Source: Xenorhabdus szentirmaii DSM 16338 (GTDB lineage Bacteria; Pseudomonadota; Gammaproteobacteria; Enterobacterales; Enterobacteriaceae). Taken from it: DNA of 64,000 nt. Location: NCBI RefSeq assembly GCF_002632585.1, contig NZ_NIBV01000001.1, positions 1,182,897 through 1,246,896 of the forward strand, in the 5' to 3' direction. The notes beneath the pieces are model-generated. The model ran no database searches and was not told the origin of the DNA. It worked only from the letters and a program-made list of their open reading frames with translations. Positions 1 to 9,695 of the stretch are shown here, piece by piece (position 1 is the stretch's first letter; each line of letters begins with the position of its first letter). The position numbers and the translations under genes were made by a program.

Positions 1-328
1 CGCTTGCAGCCTGACCATTCAGGTTGCTGTTGGCGGAGAGTTGCCCGGCCAATTGTGATTGCCCGTTAACCAGGGAGTTATTTAATACTGCGCCCATCTG
101 GTTAACATTGAAATCCTGATATTGGTTATGTGACAGGCCTGAGTTGGATGGGGCAACAATGTTTATCACTGCTGGCCCGTTATCGGAGAGGTTAACATCG
201 GGACGATGTGCGGCATCACCTGCCGGAGTAATGCCGTTGGCAAAACTGGTGGAGCAGGTTGCCAGTATGATTGCCAGAGATGCTGAGAGTTTTCCCGTAG
301 GAGATAATCTGAATATTTTTTTTCTCAT
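1..328 (-). CDS. TpsA exoprotein, N-terminal part (two-partner secretion)
   Basis: This is the first 109 codons of a large secreted exoprotein of the filamentous hemagglutinin/hemolysin type; the rest lies beyond the left edge. The start ATG is at 328. It opens with a basic signal peptide (MRKKIFRL, then an Ala/Ile/Leu core and a TSFA-NG cleavage-like site at about residue 30). The beginning of the TPS secretion domain follows, with the family's NI.APS.SGLSHNQYQDFNV pattern at about residues 55-75 and repeated short VNQ/NGQ strands. Such proteins cross the outer membrane through a dedicated TpsB pore, whose gene lies immediately upstream on the same strand (stop at 450, gap of about 120 bases), so the two are probably co-transcribed. 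Adhesin, hemolysin or contact-dependent inhibitor cannot be told apart from this fragment. Confidence 0.9.
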   Translation of the reverse strand, partial: MRKKIFRLSPTGKLSASLAIILATCSTSFANGITPAGDAAHRPDVNLSDNGPAVINIVAPSNSGLSHNQYQDFNVNQMGAVLNNSLVNGQSQLAGQLSANSNLNGQAAS

Positions 329-449
329 GTTATTACCTTTATCTACTTTCTTTTTCGCTGTGTGCAGCTTTTTTGGTATATGCCTGTCGTCCTATAAGGG
401 CACAACTCCCCAATTGGCTGCGGTTAAAAATGCCAAGTGGTTCAAAAAA

Positions 450-2120
450 CTAAAACGTGTAAGAAAATCGGGCTAGCAGTTGTGTCGGCTCATTGGCATA
501 CCGGTACTGACGGGACAAAATCCGGCCTCTGCTTATCTCAATATCTGCTAAAAATGGCTGATAACGCAGTGTCAGGCCCGCGCTTAATCCGGCACTACTT
601 CCCCAACCCTCAGAAAGGTAGTGGCTTTTGGTTTGCCCGATATCAACACCACCGCGCAAAGACAGCGAGCCTTTGGCAATGGGAATTGAATGGGACAGTG
701 TGTTTCTCAAAGACCAGCCGTTATCGCCCGACAGGACATTTTTGCTGAACCCCCGCACGGTATTCCGATCGGTCAGATTCAGCCATTCAACTCCCGGTAA
801 GCTTTGTGGGCTGTATTGCGCATAAAATTGGCTACTGAATTGATAAGTCTGGCCAAAGAGTGCGAAATATTGTTGGTAATTCGCTGAAAACTTACCTTTG
901 GTAAACCGTTTGTTCAGATTGCCGGTGCTGGCTTGGTCGTTAAACCAAGGCATTCTGTGCTCAGCACTCAGATCGACCGAAATCAACCCGTGGGAGATGA
1001 GTTGCAAATGGTTAAAACCCAGTTCAAACAGGCTGAATGTCTGGCTGCTGATAAAGATTTTGGAATTCTCAAAGTAGTTGTTGTAACTCTTGTAAATCCA
1101 CTGAGTGTATAAAGTATCAATCTGGGTCTGATTGCGGTGAAATCCCCAGTCAATGCGCATTCCTGTCTGCTGGGCATTCCCGTGTAACTTGATGGTATGC
1201 AGTTTTAACCGTGGATGGCTGGTATATTGGGAGTAGCTGTTGAATCCACTGAAAGTCAGCGCCCCATAAGGCAGGGAATAGAACAGGGTATAGGCGCGAC
1301 TGTACTGAGTATCTGGTTTATCAACGGTTGTGCTGCCACTGAGATTGATGAAATCAGACAATCCCAATGGGCTGTCAACGCTGGCATTCAGTCGGGTGAT
1401 CCATTTCCCTGTGCTTTTCTGACCATAATTATCGGTTGTGGTTGTTATTCTCCATGGGGTGGAATGCTTATTGTGCAGCCTGATGATCGAAGCCCCATTG
1501 ACGGAACCCGGCAAAATATCCAGCGTTGTCTTGTTTGATTGCAGACGGTTGGCTTGATCTAATCCCTGATCCAATTGGTCCAGGTTCAGTGGATTATTGA
1601 GCAGGTTCGGAAATAATGTCCGGCTGTTGACCCAGCGATCTTCTCCTTCTATTGCTTCGACAAAACCTTCAATAACATTTATTCCCAATTCACCATCGGC
1701 ATTGGGGGGAATAAATTGTACTCGTGCCGTAATATAACCTTTATCAATATAAAGATTCGTGATTTCCGCTGATAAGGTATTGATGTTATTGCTGGTGATA
1801 CAGTGATCGGGCAACGCACTGAGTGTTTTTAGCTCAGTCATGGAGAGCAGGGTAATGCCCTGAATATAAACCCCGTTGATGGTCAGGCATGGCGGGGCAT
1901 CCTCCAGCTTGGGTGAAACGGCTTGAGGGGAAATACTCTCTGACCGATTGATTAATCCCTGATGACGGCGCTCTTCAATTAATTGCTCTATTTCTCTTGA
2001 ATTGTCTTGCCAGATTCTTTTTGTTTCATTAATGGAAGAAATAGAGTTAAGTTCTTCAGGTGAGGCGATTACCTGAAACGAGGTACATAGTAAGATAAAA
2101 GTTGCCGTCCTTTTAATCAT
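450..2120 (-). CDS. TpsB outer-membrane transporter (ShlB/FhaC/HecB family)
   Basis: A 556-residue Omp85-superfamily pore that exports its partner TpsA across the outer membrane. A signal peptide is visible (MIKRTATFILLCTSFQVIAS). A positively charged, helix-forming segment follows, then POTRA-like modules at about residues 75-215 (LTINGVYIQGITLL; YIDKGYITARVQF; INVIEGFVEAI). The rest looks like a beta-barrel of alternating aromatic strands. The family's VRGF motif is present as RNTVRGFSKN near residue 465, and the protein ends in the aromatic strand ARFSYTF typical of outer-membrane proteins. The length matches the family (about 550-580). It is the first gene of the pair with the TpsA gene just downstream. 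Known members include ShlB of Serratia and XhlB of Xenorhabdus; which one is closest cannot be decided without a search. Confidence 0.93.
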   Translation of the reverse strand: MIKRTATFILLCTSFQVIASPEELNSISSINETKRIWQDNSREIEQLIEERRHQGLINRSESISPQAVSPKLEDAPPCLTINGVYIQGITLLSMTELKTLSALPDHCITSNNINTLSAEITNLYIDKGYITARVQFIPPNADGELGINVIEGFVEAIEGEDRWVNSRTLFPNLLNNPLNLDQLDQGLDQANRLQSNKTTLDILPGSVNGASIIRLHNKHSTPWRITTTTDNYGQKSTGKWITRLNASVDSPLGLSDFINLSGSTTVDKPDTQYSRAYTLFYSLPYGALTFSGFNSYSQYTSHPRLKLHTIKLHGNAQQTGMRIDWGFHRNQTQIDTLYTQWIYKSYNNYFENSKIFISSQTFSLFELGFNHLQLISHGLISVDLSAEHRMPWFNDQASTGNLNKRFTKGKFSANYQQYFALFGQTYQFSSQFYAQYSPQSLPGVEWLNLTDRNTVRGFSKNVLSGDNGWSLRNTLSHSIPIAKGSLSLRGGVDIGQTKSHYLSEGWGSSAGLSAGLTLRYQPFLADIEISRGRILSRQYRYANEPTQLLARFSYTF

Positions 2121-2959
2121 AGGAGTGCCCGAATGACAATAATTGATGGTAAAGTGTTCGTATTGGCTTAGGAATAAACCTCCTGAGTTATTAATTAAGC
2201 ATTAGAGCATAGAAAATATTTTATGTTGTTCTGATTAGCATTCAGTTTCATCACTGAATTGTTTTTTGTAGTTATATATTTACGTTAGTGATTTATTATA
2301 AGTCGTTTTACTTAATTCTTTTTTAATTATAAGGAGTTAAATCAAATTTTATTGGGGGTTAATGAAAAATAGACTTTATTAATGTGTGGATAAACTTTAT
2401 GGATGAAAAGTGCTTTTTATGAATGAATGAAAAAATTAATTTAAAGGAAATTAAATCCTATTACAGGCATGATACTCATGGTAAGAGGAGGGGGAATTTG
2501 AAATAGGAACAACATCATTTTGCGCCAAATGGTAAAGGCGTGTCGCTTTTTGGCAGGGAACTCACTCAGGGGAGCGTAAAATGGCTGACTTTGAGTATGG
2601 CTACTTAAATGGGCGTGGTTTTGTAAAATCCCCCGTCAGTAAGCATGGATGTTTTTTATGGGTTTTCTAGGGCAGAAAATGGCAGTGTATAAATATCGAA
2701 CAACTTTATCGATTCGTTGAGCGAGTTAATCACTTAAATGATAATTTATCTATTATATAAATAATAAGTATATAAATTTCAAATATAAATAAATATTTGA
2801 AAATAGAATATAAAAGAAAAATAAGAAATCAATATAATAATGAACGTAAAAATAATGAACGTAAATAAAAGCAGATTAAATCAATGTGCTATTTATTCAG
2901 CCAATGAATAAATATCCATTGGCTGAAATATGACTACTTAATATTTAAGGAAGACAATA
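2121..2959. other. AT-rich intergenic region, no convincing gene
   Basis: About 840 bases between the TpsB start and the Hcp stop, mostly very AT-rich. The only protein-like reading is a 29-codon frame at 2581-2670 (plus strand) preceded by GGGGAG. It has no recognisable content and is not called. The promoter of the two-partner secretion genes should lie at the left end of this stretch. A candidate terminator for hcp is listed separately. Confidence 0.6.
2898..2925 (-). terminator. hairpin after hcp
   Basis: CAGCCAATG (2898-2906) pairs perfectly with CATTGGCTG (2917-2925) around a 10-base AT loop, 35 bases past the hcp stop on the minus strand. The following tail is AT-rich (AATAAAT) rather than a clean U-run, so this may be a weak terminator or a 3'-end stabilising hairpin. 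Confidence 0.5.
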
Positions 2960-3478
2960 TTAAGCAGAAATTGGCGCGCGCCAGTCGTCAGCACCAGAAG
3001 TGCCTGCAACAGTGTGTTCCCACTCAATCTTACGGTAAGAAAGAGAAACACGAATTAATTGAGTAAACTCTGATTTTGCTGGGTCTTGGCAGTGTGGCAT
3101 TTTGCAATCGATATCAACGATTGTTGCGTCTACCAGACGAGTTGTGAAGAAATGCTCTTGTTTACCTTCAATAGAAGTACGGTACCATTTCAATTCTACT
3201 TCTGTCAGCATTTCACCAGAAGCCAGCGCGTTGTACATCAAAGGAACGGCTTTATTTAATGCAACGGTGAAGCGGAATGGTTTATGAGCACGCTGGCCTG
3301 AAGGCTGTCCAGATTGTGGATCAGTCGGGACAGTAACAATGTGGTCAAATTCTTGAACCAGCATTTCATCTTCGTGGCCTTCCACAAAAATATTACCTAC
3401 AGATTCAGCAGTGAATGAACTTGCAGTAATATGGCCCTGAGTTTTACCTTTGATAGAAATATAACATGGAGTTGGCAT
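2960..3478 (-). CDS. hcp: Hcp, T6SS inner-tube protein
   Basis: Hcp hexamers stack to form the inner tube that the contracting sheath expels, and they also carry small effectors. The 172-residue protein shows the family signature: MPTPCYISIKGKTQGHI at the start, the E-D-E-M-L-V-QEFDH segment, H-K-PF-RFTVALNKAVP, and the closing IRVSLSYRKIEWEH strand pattern. Length is typical (about 160-172). It is transcribed away from the tssB operon and separated from it by 920 bases of AT-rich DNA, so it has its own promoter and can be made in excess, as usual for this abundant component. The base composition resembles the T6SS core, with no sign of damage. Confidence 0.96.
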   Translation of the reverse strand: MPTPCYISIKGKTQGHITASSFTAESVGNIFVEGHEDEMLVQEFDHIVTVPTDPQSGQPSGQRAHKPFRFTVALNKAVPLMYNALASGEMLTEVELKWYRTSIEGKQEHFFTTRLVDATIVDIDCKMPHCQDPAKSEFTQLIRVSLSYRKIEWEHTVAGTSGADDWRAPISA

Positions 3479-4400
3479 ATGAATATCCTATAAAATTATT
3501 ACCAATAAATGAGTGAAAGTGTTCGTTTGTTTCCTTGCGTTATTATTCAATTTAAACATCAAATGAAATTTTCGCGTCCCAAACACTTGGACCGAATAAT
3601 AAGGCTGAAATTGGTCAATGCAAAATTATTTTGAAATAGCAATATGCATTTTTATTCAATGGCAAATAAAAATTTTATAATTATTGCTGTTGCAATATTA
3701 AATGTTGATTTTTTATAAAAAGTTGCTTTTTAATCTTTCTTTTTAAGAGCTTTTTGTTTTTTAATTTTTATTAACAATTTGATTTATATTGTATTTTTTA
3801 TTTATGTATCTTATTTATTCATGATCATTCCAAAGGTGTGATATATATCACAAAATAAAGTGGGTATATAGATGATATGGCGTTAAATTAAACAGGGCGT
3901 CATAAAGAAACATCATGCAGCACTTTTTTAGGGTGTTTTCCAATGCTATACTTCACCAGTTTAAATATTGGGTTTATTTATTTCTATAGAATTGATTAAC
4001 GGTGGATTTAGATGCTTTAAAATGAGGATAAGGAAAATTTTCTTCTTTTGTTTGGTCAATAAGTTTATAACTCACCATAAGCGCATATAGACAAATCAAA
4101 AGATCAAATAGAGGGTGTTATCCAGTTTTGTTTCGACTTTACATAAAAAAAATAAAATGTAAAACTCGAACCCGACGGTTTTTTATAACAATGTTATCTC
4201 CATATTGGATAGGGCATATATGATTGTTTAACTATATTCTGATATGAAACTATTCGTGTTTTAGTAAATGCAGAACTCTTCTTAACCTGTTTTTCAGGTG
4301 GGATTTCTGTATTTGTTATATGGGTAAACATTTAAACCATTTTCTCACCAATAATGGATTTTTAGACAGTTGATGGTTGTATTAGCCAAAGGATTAAAAT
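3479..4400. promoter_or_regulatory. divergent hcp / tssB regulatory region
   Basis: A 920-base, strongly AT-rich gap between the divergent hcp and tssB starts. I found no coding frame and no convincing sigma-54 (TGGCAC-N5-TTGC) match. Low GC and A/T tracts make it a plausible target for H-NS-type silencing, which is known for T6SS and other acquired loci; that is an inference. Promoters for both transcription units must lie here, but no single -35/-10 pair stands out enough to name. Confidence 0.5.
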
Positions 4401-4898
4401 ATGAGTAAGAATAGTCCAGGTAGTGTAGCTCCGAAAGAAAGAATCAATATTAAATATGTTCCGAATACCGGTGATCAAACCGCAGAAGTTGAATTGCCTC
4501 TGAATCTTCTCGTTATTGGTGATTTAAAAGGAAAAGCTGAAGATACACCAATTGAAGAACGCCAGACGGTTTCTATTAATAAGAACAATTTTAATTCTGT
4601 TATGAACGAGGCGAACATCAGCCTGAATTTTCATGTTCCTAACCGTCTCGAAGAAGACAGCGACGAAGAGCTAGCCGTTAATCTTGACATCAATTCACTG
4701 AATGATTTCTCGCCAGATAATATCGCTAAAAGTGTCCCTGAATTAAATAAACTCCTCGAACTTCGTGAAGCGTTGGTTGCATTGAAAGGCCCATTGGGAA
4801 ATATCCCTGCATTTCGTGCTCGCATGCAGTCATTGCTGGATGATGAATCCGTCCGAGAGCAACTCCTGAAAGAACTTGAAATCGTTAATAAAAAATAA
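4401..4898 (+). CDS. tssB: TssB (VipA), sheath small subunit
   Basis: With TssC this 165-residue protein builds the contractile sheath around the Hcp tube. The family pattern is clear: an N-terminal S-P-G-S-VAPKERINI-KY start, the ELPLNLLVIGDLKG strand, EERQTVSINKNNF, LNFHVPNRL and the closing LLKELEI helix. Length agrees with VipA (about 168). It is the first gene of the main T6SS operon. The stop is followed 20 bases later by tssC, with an AAAGGAA ribosome site between them. Start chosen at the first ATG, preceded by AAAGGAT. Confidence 0.97.
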   Translation: MSKNSPGSVAPKERINIKYVPNTGDQTAEVELPLNLLVIGDLKGKAEDTPIEERQTVSINKNNFNSVMNEANISLNFHVPNRLEEDSDEELAVNLDINSLNDFSPDNIAKSVPELNKLLELREALVALKGPLGNIPAFRARMQSLLDDESVREQLLKELEIVNKK

Positions 4899-4918
4899 CT
4901 GGTTAAAGGAATTTTTAC

Positions 4919-6397
4919 ATGTCTCAGCATGAAGAACACAGCATAGCTACGGCTTCTGGCGCCACGACGACTTTGCTTGATGAGATTATGTCTCAAACGA
5001 GAATGACACCGGAAAATGATGGCTATTACATCGCGAAACAAGGTGTCGCCGCATTTATTGGCAGTATCTTGGACACAGGCTCTAACGAAGAACCCATCAA
5101 TAAACTGCTTGTTGATAAGATGATTGTTGAGTTGGATAAAAAACTCAGCGAGCAGATGGATGAAATCATGCATGCCAAGCCATTCCAGGAGCTGGAATCT
5201 TCTTGGCGTTCACTGAAAATTCTGGTGGATCGCACGGATTTCCGTGAAAACATCAAAATCAACGTGATCCATGCAACGAAAGGTGAGTTGCTGGAAGATT
5301 TTGAATTTTCCCCTGAAATCATTCAGTCCGGTTTCTACAAACACGTTTATTCTACGGGGTACGGTCAGTTCGGTGGTGAACCTGTGGCCGCGGTCATCGG
5401 TAACTATGCGTTCAACAATACAGCGCCTGACATGAAACTCATGAAGTATGTCAGTTCAGTCGGGGCGATGGCGCATGCTCCGTTCCTCTCTTCGGTTGCA
5501 CCGGACTTTTTCGGCATCAACAGCTTTACTGAACTGCCTGCCATCAAAGATCTGAAATCTGCTTTTGAAGGCCCGACACACACGAAATGGCGTATGCTGC
5601 GTGAATCAGAAGATGCGCGTTATCTGGGGCTGACGACTCCGCGTTTCTTGTTGCGCCTGCCTTATTCCACTGTTGAGAATCCAATCAAGAACTTCAACTA
5701 TCAGGAAAATGTCAGCCGTGACCATGAACATTTCCTGTGGGGTAACACCGCGTATTTATTGGCAAGTTGTCTGACTGACAGTTTTGCTAAATATCGCTGG
5801 TGCCCGAATATCATCGGCCCGCAAAGCGGTGGTGCAGTGAATGATTTGCCTGTGCATCTGTATGAAGCCATGGGTGAAATTCAGGCGAAGATCCCAACGG
5901 AAGTTCTGATTACCGATCGTCGTGAATTTGAACTGGCGGAAGAAGGCTTCATCACGCTGACCATGCGCAAGGGCAGTGACAATGCCGCGTTTTTCTCTGC
6001 AAACTCCGTGCAGAAGCCAAAAAATTTCCCGAATACCCGTGAAGGCAAAAACGCAGAAACCAACTACAAGCTGGGTACACAGCTTCCATACATGTTCATC
6101 ATCAACCGCCTAGCTCACTACATCAAAGTGTTGCAGCGTGAACAGATCGGTGCCTGGAAAGAGCGTCAGGATCTGGAGCGTGAACTGAACATGTGGCTGA
6201 AACAATACATTGCGGATCAGGAAAACCCACCAACAGACGTTCGTAGCCGCCGTCCTTTGCGTGCTGCTGAAATTCAGGTTCTGGATGTTGAGGGTGATCC
6301 GGGCTGGTATAAGGTTGCCATCCACGTTTGCCCGCATTTCAAATACATGGGGGCAAGTTTCGAACTGTCTCTGGTTGGGCGTTTAGATAAGGATTAA
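4919..6397 (+). CDS. tssC: TssC (VipB), sheath large subunit
   Basis: The 492-residue major sheath subunit. It interlocks with TssB and is disassembled by ClpV after contraction. Family signatures are visible: ESSWRSLKILVDRTDF (about residue 95), the SSVGAMAHAPFL segment, ARYLGLT.PRFLLRLPY, HFLWGN.AYLLA, and the C-terminal PFK-like end RPLRAAEIQVLDVEGDPGWY followed by PHFKYMGASFELSLVGRLD. Length and ends are normal. It lies between tssB and tssE (2-base gap), in one transcription unit. Confidence 0.97.
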   Translation: MSQHEEHSIATASGATTTLLDEIMSQTRMTPENDGYYIAKQGVAAFIGSILDTGSNEEPINKLLVDKMIVELDKKLSEQMDEIMHAKPFQELESSWRSLKILVDRTDFRENIKINVIHATKGELLEDFEFSPEIIQSGFYKHVYSTGYGQFGGEPVAAVIGNYAFNNTAPDMKLMKYVSSVGAMAHAPFLSSVAPDFFGINSFTELPAIKDLKSAFEGPTHTKWRMLRESEDARYLGLTTPRFLLRLPYSTVENPIKNFNYQENVSRDHEHFLWGNTAYLLASCLTDSFAKYRWCPNIIGPQSGGAVNDLPVHLYEAMGEIQAKIPTEVLITDRREFELAEEGFITLTMRKGSDNAAFFSANSVQKPKNFPNTREGKNAETNYKLGTQLPYMFIINRLAHYIKVLQREQIGAWKERQDLERELNMWLKQYIADQENPPTDVRSRRPLRAAEIQVLDVEGDPGWYKVAIHVCPHFKYMGASFELSLVGRLDKD

Positions 6398-6399
6398 TC

Positions 6400-6840
6400 A
6401 TGGCTGCGCTGTACAGTTGGAACAGAGGCAGCTCTGCCAGTCTGTTCGAGCGCATTCAAGGGAAGAGCTCCGGCTCTTCCCGTCAGTCAAGGATGCGTGC
6501 ACTGCTTGATTCTATCAAGAAGCATTTGAATGAAGTTCTGAACTCCCGCCCCGGTGCTTGCCAAAGTGCTGTTGAGTTAGGAGTGATTGATCTTAATGAC
6601 GCGACCGCAACATCAGTGGATTTCAAACAAAGTATCGAATGGGCGATTGAAACGTGCATCAGAAATTATGAACCAAGAATAGCTGCGGTTTCTGTCAGTG
6701 CCATCAATGATGATTTTGATCCGTTGATGCTGAGCTTTCATATCAGTGCAGTCATCTCTCTGGATGATATCAACGACTTTGTGGAATTCAGCATCCAGTT
6801 GGATAACAACCGGCGCTATAGTCTGGAGCGAACTCAATAA
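6400..6840 (+). CDS. tssE: TssE, baseplate wedge (gp25-like)
   Basis: A 146-residue homologue of phage T4 gp25, part of the baseplate that starts sheath polymerisation. It shows the LFERIQGKS start, RMRALLDSIKKHLNEVLNSRPG (a basic helix before the conserved SRPG turn) and the ESxxxxI-type core IEWAIETCIRNYEPRI (about residues 80-95). The end is the beta-rich segment ISLDDINDFVEFSIQLD. The stop TAA is directly followed by the tssF ATG, so the genes are translationally coupled. Confidence 0.95.
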   Translation: MAALYSWNRGSSASLFERIQGKSSGSSRQSRMRALLDSIKKHLNEVLNSRPGACQSAVELGVIDLNDATATSVDFKQSIEWAIETCIRNYEPRIAAVSVSAINDDFDPLMLSFHISAVISLDDINDFVEFSIQLDNNRRYSLERTQ

Positions 6841-8673
6841 ATGTCATTTGAAAAATATTTCAGGGATGAGTTGAACTACTTACGGCAACTGGGGAAAGAA
6901 GCCGCAGTTGAACGCCCTCATCTTGCCTCATTTTTGTCAGAACAAGGTTCTGATCCCGACGTTGAGCGTTTGCTTGAAGGTTTTGCATTTCTGACAGGCA
7001 ATTTGCGGGCAAAGATTGATGATCAGTTCCCTGAACTGACTCACGGCTTGCTTAATATGCTTTGGCCGAATTATCTGCGCCCGACGCCCAGCATGACGAT
7101 CATCGAGTACACTCCCGATGAGAGTGTTGTGACGAAAGCAACGCAGGTCAAGCGTGGCACACAGATTATGAGCCACTCGCTGTCATCCCAGGATGATATT
7201 TATTCGAATGAAAAATCCGGTGGGAAAAAAGACGAGCATAGCCGCTGTACCTTCACGCTTTGCCGTGATGTCTGGCTGTTTCCGCTCTCTGTCCGTGATA
7301 TTTCCGTCAATAACAGTAATGAGAACGGCATTATCGGCCTGGATTTTGTGTCGAAAACCGATCTGAACCTGAATGAACTGGATTTGAATAAGCTGCGCTT
7401 TTACCTGAGTGGCGATGACTATACCACTTCCCAGCTTTATTTCTGGATCTGTTACTACTTCAGAAAAGCGGAACTGGTTGTGGGGGATACGGTGATCCCC
7501 ATGCCTGATTTTGATTTTGTCCCGGTGGGATTTGATCGGGAAGATGCCCTGTTGCCTTATCCGAAAAATGCTTACATGGGGTATCGCATTTTGCAGGAAT
7601 ATTTCTGTTTTGCAGAAAGCTTCCTGTTCTTTGACGTAAAAGGTTTTCCGGAACTGCCTGACGATCTCAAGACTAAAAACTTCAGGCTGAATTTGCATTT
7701 TTCTCAGGCGCTCCCCCCTGAAGCCAAGATCCGCAATGACACGTTGCGCCTGCATTGCACACCGGCAATCAACCTGTTTCCCATGGACAGCGAAGCGATT
7801 GAGCTAAATGGCAGTCAGGCTGAATATCCGCTGAAGGCCAGTTACAGTTTTCCGGATAACTACGACATTTTCTCCGTAGACAGTGTGGAAAGCTGGCTGA
7901 CAGGTGAAAACGGTGACCGCAGCCGCGCGCGTATTGGTGAACGCATTTATACGCCGTTTGAGAGTTTCAATCATCAAAGTGATAACGATGATGCGCGTTC
8001 AATGCGTTATTACCGGCTTCGGGTAAAAGAATCGCCTTTCCGCAGTGGATTGGAACACTTCATCTCATTTGTACGGGGAGATGAGGCAGAACTGCTCATG
8101 TTCAGGCTGAAAGAGAATGTCTCCATCAGATTGACCTGCACCAACCGTGAATTGCCGTTGGAACTGCATGTTGGCGACATCAATCACCCTTCAATCGGCA
8201 GCCCGTCATTTGCGACATTCCGCAATATCACGCGTCCCTCAGTGCCGCTTTATCCTTTGCTGGACGGAGGGTTGCATTGGTCATTGCTGTCAAATATGTC
8301 TCTGAATTATATGTCGTTGCTGGATAAGGATGCCCTGAAACAGGTGTTGCGCACCTATGACTTCCCGAGTATCCACAATCGGCAATCCAAACGCTCATCG
8401 CAGAAGCGGCTTGATGCCATTGAAAAGATTGAAACAGAACCGACAGACCGTCTGTTCCGTGGGCAACCCGTGCGTGGATTGCGCTCAACATTGTATATCC
8501 GGCAGCAGGCATTCAGTTCAGAAGGCGAGCTTTATCTGTTCAGCACGATCCTTTCGCGGTTTTTCTCATTGTATGCCAGCGTCAATGCTTTCCATATGTT
8601 GAAGGTAATCAATTTAGATAATCAGGAATGTTACGAATGGCCGGTACAGATAGGTCAACACTCGTTGATGTAA
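6841..8673 (+). CDS. tssF: TssF, baseplate wedge component
   Basis: A 610-residue baseplate protein that with TssG, TssE and TssK forms the wedge complex. The opening FEKYFRDELNYLRQLGKEAA followed by RPHLASFL and DPDVERLLEGFAFLTGNLRAKIDDQFPEL is the family hallmark. Later VRGLRSTLYI (about residue 540) and LFSTILSRFFSLYASVNAFH are also typical. The length is normal. The 3' end overlaps the start of tssG by 37 bases. Confidence 0.96.
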   Translation: MSFEKYFRDELNYLRQLGKEAAVERPHLASFLSEQGSDPDVERLLEGFAFLTGNLRAKIDDQFPELTHGLLNMLWPNYLRPTPSMTIIEYTPDESVVTKATQVKRGTQIMSHSLSSQDDIYSNEKSGGKKDEHSRCTFTLCRDVWLFPLSVRDISVNNSNENGIIGLDFVSKTDLNLNELDLNKLRFYLSGDDYTTSQLYFWICYYFRKAELVVGDTVIPMPDFDFVPVGFDREDALLPYPKNAYMGYRILQEYFCFAESFLFFDVKGFPELPDDLKTKNFRLNLHFSQALPPEAKIRNDTLRLHCTPAINLFPMDSEAIELNGSQAEYPLKASYSFPDNYDIFSVDSVESWLTGENGDRSRARIGERIYTPFESFNHQSDNDDARSMRYYRLRVKESPFRSGLEHFISFVRGDEAELLMFRLKENVSIRLTCTNRELPLELHVGDINHPSIGSPSFATFRNITRPSVPLYPLLDGGLHWSLLSNMSLNYMSLLDKDALKQVLRTYDFPSIHNRQSKRSSQKRLDAIEKIETEPTDRLFRGQPVRGLRSTLYIRQQAFSSEGELYLFSTILSRFFSLYASVNAFHMLKVINLDNQECYEWPVQIGQHSLM

Positions 8674-9689
8674 CCATTGAGCAGAAGCCTGCCACTCCGT
8701 TGGCACTGGATGTCTCGCGATACAACTTTTATCAGTTGGTTGAGGTGATCAACCAACTGGCTGTTGCATGGGAAAAAACCGGGGAAACCGATCGTCCTGA
8801 CCGGGAGTCTGTTCGTTTCCGATCCAGCGCCAGCCTGGCGTTTCCGACCCGTGATGTCATCTCGCTCGAACAGTCCGCTAAGGGATACTTTGAGTTGGAA
8901 GTGTCTTTCATGGGCTTGCATGGCAGCCAGTCCCCAATGCCGGGCTACTATCTGGATTCGCTGGCATGGGAAGATGCTCAGGGAGAAAACCGCCTGACGG
9001 ATTTTCTCAATATTTTCAACCATCGTTTAATCACGCTCCTGCATCAGATTTGGCGGAAATACCGCTATTCCATCTGTTTCAAGCAAGGGGGAGAAGACAG
9101 CTTTTCCCAACGCATGTTCTCGCTTGTTGGTCTGGGCAGTGACATCAACCGCCGGATGCTGAATATCAATCACAGCAAAATGCTGGCCTATGCCGGATTG
9201 CTGGCAAGTCCGGGACGTTCACCGGAAGTGATATGCAGTCTCGTGTCCCACTGTTTTGATTTGCAGGATGTCACCTTGCACGGCTGGCAATACAGAAAGG
9301 TCATGATCCCGGAATATCAGCAGAACCGTCTGGGCGGGACAAATAAGGGGCTGAAAACCGGTGACAGCAAGCTGTCAGTATTGGGGCGCAACTTCACCAT
9401 AGGGTCGTGGGTTGGTGATTACAGCGGAAAATTTCTGCTCAGTATCAATAACCTGACCCGTGAACAGTTTTTGTCATTCCTTCCCGACGGAAAGAACTAC
9501 TTCCCCTTGGTGATGTTTATCTCTTTTGTCATGCGTAGCCAGTTTGCCTGGGAACTGCGTCTTGATCTGGCAGAGAATCAGGTCAGCGGTATGGGATTGG
9601 GGGCGAAGCAGAATAACCATCTGGGATGGACCAGTTTTCTCGGCGAGCCGGAAAAGAAACCTTCTGTCACAATTTCAGTTATGGAATAA
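8637..9689 (+). CDS. tssG: TssG, baseplate wedge component
   Basis: Partner of TssF in the baseplate. Features include the N-terminal NFYQLVEVINQLA helix, the VRFRSSASLAFPTRDV strand, the conserved FMGLHGSQSPMPGYYLD motif, LTDFLNIFNHRLI, and the C-terminal NFTIGSWV-G-YSGKF segment. I chose ATG 8637 (350 codons) because AGGA at 8624-8627 is 9 bases away. The alternative ATG at 8628 touches that AGGA and is less likely. The reading frame overlaps the end of tssF. Only six bases separate its stop from tagH. Confidence 0.95.
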   Translation: MAGTDRSTLVDVTIEQKPATPLALDVSRYNFYQLVEVINQLAVAWEKTGETDRPDRESVRFRSSASLAFPTRDVISLEQSAKGYFELEVSFMGLHGSQSPMPGYYLDSLAWEDAQGENRLTDFLNIFNHRLITLLHQIWRKYRYSICFKQGGEDSFSQRMFSLVGLGSDINRRMLNINHSKMLAYAGLLASPGRSPEVICSLVSHCFDLQDVTLHGWQYRKVMIPEYQQNRLGGTNKGLKTGDSKLSVLGRNFTIGSWVGDYSGKFLLSINNLTREQFLSFLPDGKNYFPLVMFISFVMRSQFAWELRLDLAENQVSGMGLGAKQNNHLGWTSFLGEPEKKPSVTISVME

Positions 9690-9695
9690 CGACTT

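Noticed and set aside
2581-2670. A 29-codon frame with a good ribosome site in the gap before hcp
   Set aside because: Too short, no similarity recognised, and no neighbouring genes on that strand. Mentioned in the gap entry only.
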